64,000 bases of DNA, taken from Nocardia vulneris. Lineage in GTDB: Bacteria > Actinomycetota > Actinomycetes > Mycobacteriales > Mycobacteriaceae. The notes below the pieces were generated by a model. That model did no database searches and was not told the DNA's origin. It saw only the letters and a list, made by a program, of their open reading frames with translations. Positions 62,622-64,000 of this stretch are shown piece by piece. Each line of letters begins with the position of its first letter. Position 1 is the stretch's first letter. Both the position numbers and the translations under genes were made by a program. The DNA lies in assembly GCF_001613425.1 (NCBI RefSeq), contig NZ_BDCI01000002.1:62001-126000 (forward strand), in the 5' to 3' direction.

Positions 62622-63518
62622 ATGACCCCAGGGCGACCGGACGCACCACCGCTACCCGACCGCCGTCGACTCGCCCGGCGGGGCGTCGGCCTATTCCTCG
62701 TCGCGCTGGTCGCGCTGTCCGCACCGGCCATGATCTTCGCGGTCGTGGCGCGCAACGAGATCGGCATCCTGCTGCTCATGTGGGCGCCGGGCGTCGCCTC
62801 GCTGCTCGCCCGGCTGCTGCTGCGCGAAGGATTCGGCGATATCTCGCTGCGCTTCGGCGGCCGCCGCGGCTGGTGGGCCTGCCTGTTCGCGCTCGGCTAC
62901 CCGGTGGTCGTCGCGGGGGCGGCGTACGGCGTCGGCTGGCTCAGCGGCATGGCCGAGTACACCACGCCCGACGGCGAAGCCGCCGGCTGGATCGCCTTCG
63001 CGATCCAGCTGCTCATCGGCCTGGTGCCCGGCACCGCCATCGGCCTGGTGTTCGCGCTCGGCGAGGAACTCGGGTGGCGCGGCTATCTGCTCACCCGGCT
63101 CATCGACGCCGGACTACCGCAGCCGATCCTGATCGGCGGATTGATCTGGGCCGCTTGGCATCTGCCGTTGATCATCGGTGGCAACTATCTGAGCGGCAAC
63201 GGCGGTTCCGTACTGGTGATCGCGCCGCTGTTCGTGATCCAAATCGTCGTGGTCTCCTATGCTTTCGCGCGAGTCCGGCTGGATACCGGCAGCGTCTGGC
63301 CCGCCGTCGTGCTGCACGCGTCGTGGAATTCGGTGATCCAATCCGTCTTCGACACCCACACCACCGGCGCGCGGGCTTGGCTGTGGCTCGGCGAACAAGG
63401 TCTGCTGCTACTGGCCGCCAATGCGATCTGCGTTTTCCTGCTCTATCGGCGGCCGGGAAGATTCCTGCGCCAACCACTTTCGAGCGCGCCCGATTCGGCC
63501 GCACAAAATGGCAGTTGA
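62622..63518 (+). CDS. CPBP family intramembrane metalloprotease-like protein
   Basis: A 298-residue protein with about eight hydrophobic segments and the Abi/CPBP motifs: FALGEELGWRGYLL (EExxxR) near 145-158, WAAWHLPLI near 180 and a His-containing LHASWNSV near 228. These proteins cleave or bind within membranes; many bacterial members have no known substrate. Confidence 0.83.
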   Translation: MTPGRPDAPPLPDRRRLARRGVGLFLVALVALSAPAMIFAVVARNEIGILLLMWAPGVASLLARLLLREGFGDISLRFGGRRGWWACLFALGYPVVVAGAAYGVGWLSGMAEYTTPDGEAAGWIAFAIQLLIGLVPGTAIGLVFALGEELGWRGYLLTRLIDAGLPQPILIGGLIWAAWHLPLIIGGNYLSGNGGSVLVIAPLFVIQIVVVSYAFARVRLDTGSVWPAVVLHASWNSVIQSVFDTHTTGARAWLWLGEQGLLLLAANAICVFLLYRRPGRFLRQPLSSAPDSAAQNGS

Positions 63519-63543
63519 TGCGCGCTGGCACATTGCGATCCCG

Positions 63544-63563
63544 GTGACCGTAATACTGGTCAC
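63544..63563. promoter_or_regulatory. Inverted repeat upstream of the TauD-like gene
   Basis: GTGACC-N8-GGTCAC, perfect 6-bp arms, about 60 nt before the start of the dioxygenase gene. A plausible operator for an unknown regulator. Confidence 0.45.
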
Positions 63564-63622
63564 GCCGCATCCGGCCTGGTTTCCTCATCCGTAATCATCC
63601 GGGTGGAGCGAAAGGTCGTGGA

Positions 63623-64000
63623 ATGTCCGTGCAGGTGGTCAAGCTCGGTGCGCACATCGGCGCCCGAATCGAGGGAGTCCGGCTCGGCGGGGCGCTGGAC
63701 GGCGCGACCGTCGCCACCGTGCGCGCCGCGCTCAACGAGCACAAGGTGATCTTCTTCCGGGAACAGCACCACCTCACCGAGGACGGCCAGTACGAATTCG
63801 CCGAACTGCTCGGCACGCCCACCACACCGCACCCGACGCTCACCTCCGCGGGCGTGAAGAGCCTGGCCATCGACTCCCACCACGGCCGCTCCAACACCTG
63901 GCACACCGATGTCACCTTCGTCGACCGCGTGCCGAAGGCCTCCATCCTGCGCGCGGTCACGCTGCCGAGTTACGGCGGCGCGACCACCTGGGCCTCGACC
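63623..64000 (+). CDS. TauD/TfdA family dioxygenase, 3'-truncated by window edge
   Basis: The first 126 residues of a Fe(II)/2-oxoglutarate dioxygenase. It begins [19 protein letters not shown] and reaches NTWHTDVTF, which supplies the first His-x-Asp metal ligands, and [19 protein letters not shown], the segment following them. TauD-like enzymes often release sulphite or hydroxylate alkyl substrates; the substrate is not shown. The remaining His and Arg ligands lie beyond the window. Confidence 0.85.
   Translation, partial: MSVQVVKLGAHIGARIEGVRLGGALDGATVATVRAALNEHKVIFFREQHHLTEDGQYEFAELLGTPTTPHPTLTSAGVKSLAIDSHHGRSNTWHTDVTFVDRVPKASILRAVTLPSYGGATTWAST

Overview
This window is high-GC actinomycete DNA with many GTG starts, ATGA/GTGA stop-start overlaps, F420-type (LLM and DDN-like) enzymes, a DUF4236 protein and a leaderless-looking regulator. 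A Nocardia or related Nocardiaceae origin fits best, but genus cannot be fixed from the sequence alone. No rRNA, tRNA, CRISPR array or insertion sequence was recognised.

Positions 1-12.8 kb are mostly housekeeping or peripheral: the 3' end of a GTP cyclohydrolase II-like gene, a long-chain acyl-CoA synthetase, a PEBP-family protein and M20 peptidase pair, a MalY/PatB-like PLP enzyme divergent from an Lrp/AsnC regulator, a PP2C-like phosphatase, membrane and Tat-exported hypotheticals, a sugar-porter MFS, a gene made of about 26 tandem 30-bp units, a DUF4236 protein and a 62-residue membrane protein.

Positions 12.9-26.5 kb hold a 3,596-residue NRPS (A-MT-PCP, C-A-PCP, C-PCP, C-A-PCP; two serine-type A domains, one module without an A domain, one A domain with an unusual pocket, no thioesterase). 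Divergently from it, across a 619-bp regulatory region with several inverted repeats, lie a flavin amine oxidase and an OmpR-type response regulator. I could not match this block to a known product.

Positions 26.5-56.5 kb form what appears to be a complete anthramycin-type pyrrolobenzodiazepine (PBD) cluster. The minus-strand operon carries the tryptophan-kynurenine branch (tryptophan dioxygenase, formamidase, 3-monooxygenase, C-methyltransferase, kynureninase) giving 3-hydroxy-4-methylanthranilate. It also carries the early tyrosine-to-4-alkylproline genes (tyrosine hydroxylase, L-DOPA 2,3-dioxygenase, F420 reductase, PhzF-like isomerase) and the two-protein NRPS (A-PCP plus C-A-PCP-reductase) that joins the halves and releases an aldehyde. 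The plus-strand operon supplies the remaining alkylproline enzymes (gamma-glutamyltransferase homologue, C-methyltransferase, FAD oxidoreductase), an acrylamide-forming set (P450, alcohol dehydrogenase, aldehyde dehydrogenase, asparagine-synthase-type amidotransferase) and a DrrC-like UvrA resistance protein. A MarR regulator divides the arms. The same AGTTTCC-N4-GGAAACT-like operator lies in its own promoter region and over the uvrA-like promoter, suggesting drug-responsive control of self-resistance.

Positions 56.6-64 kb appear to be flanking genes: an AtoE-type short-chain fatty acid permease, a membrane protein, a DDN-like nitroreductase, DoxX, a LigB-type dioxygenase divergent from a second MarR (with twin palindromes), an aldo/keto reductase, a CPBP protease-like protein and the start of a TauD/TfdA dioxygenase.
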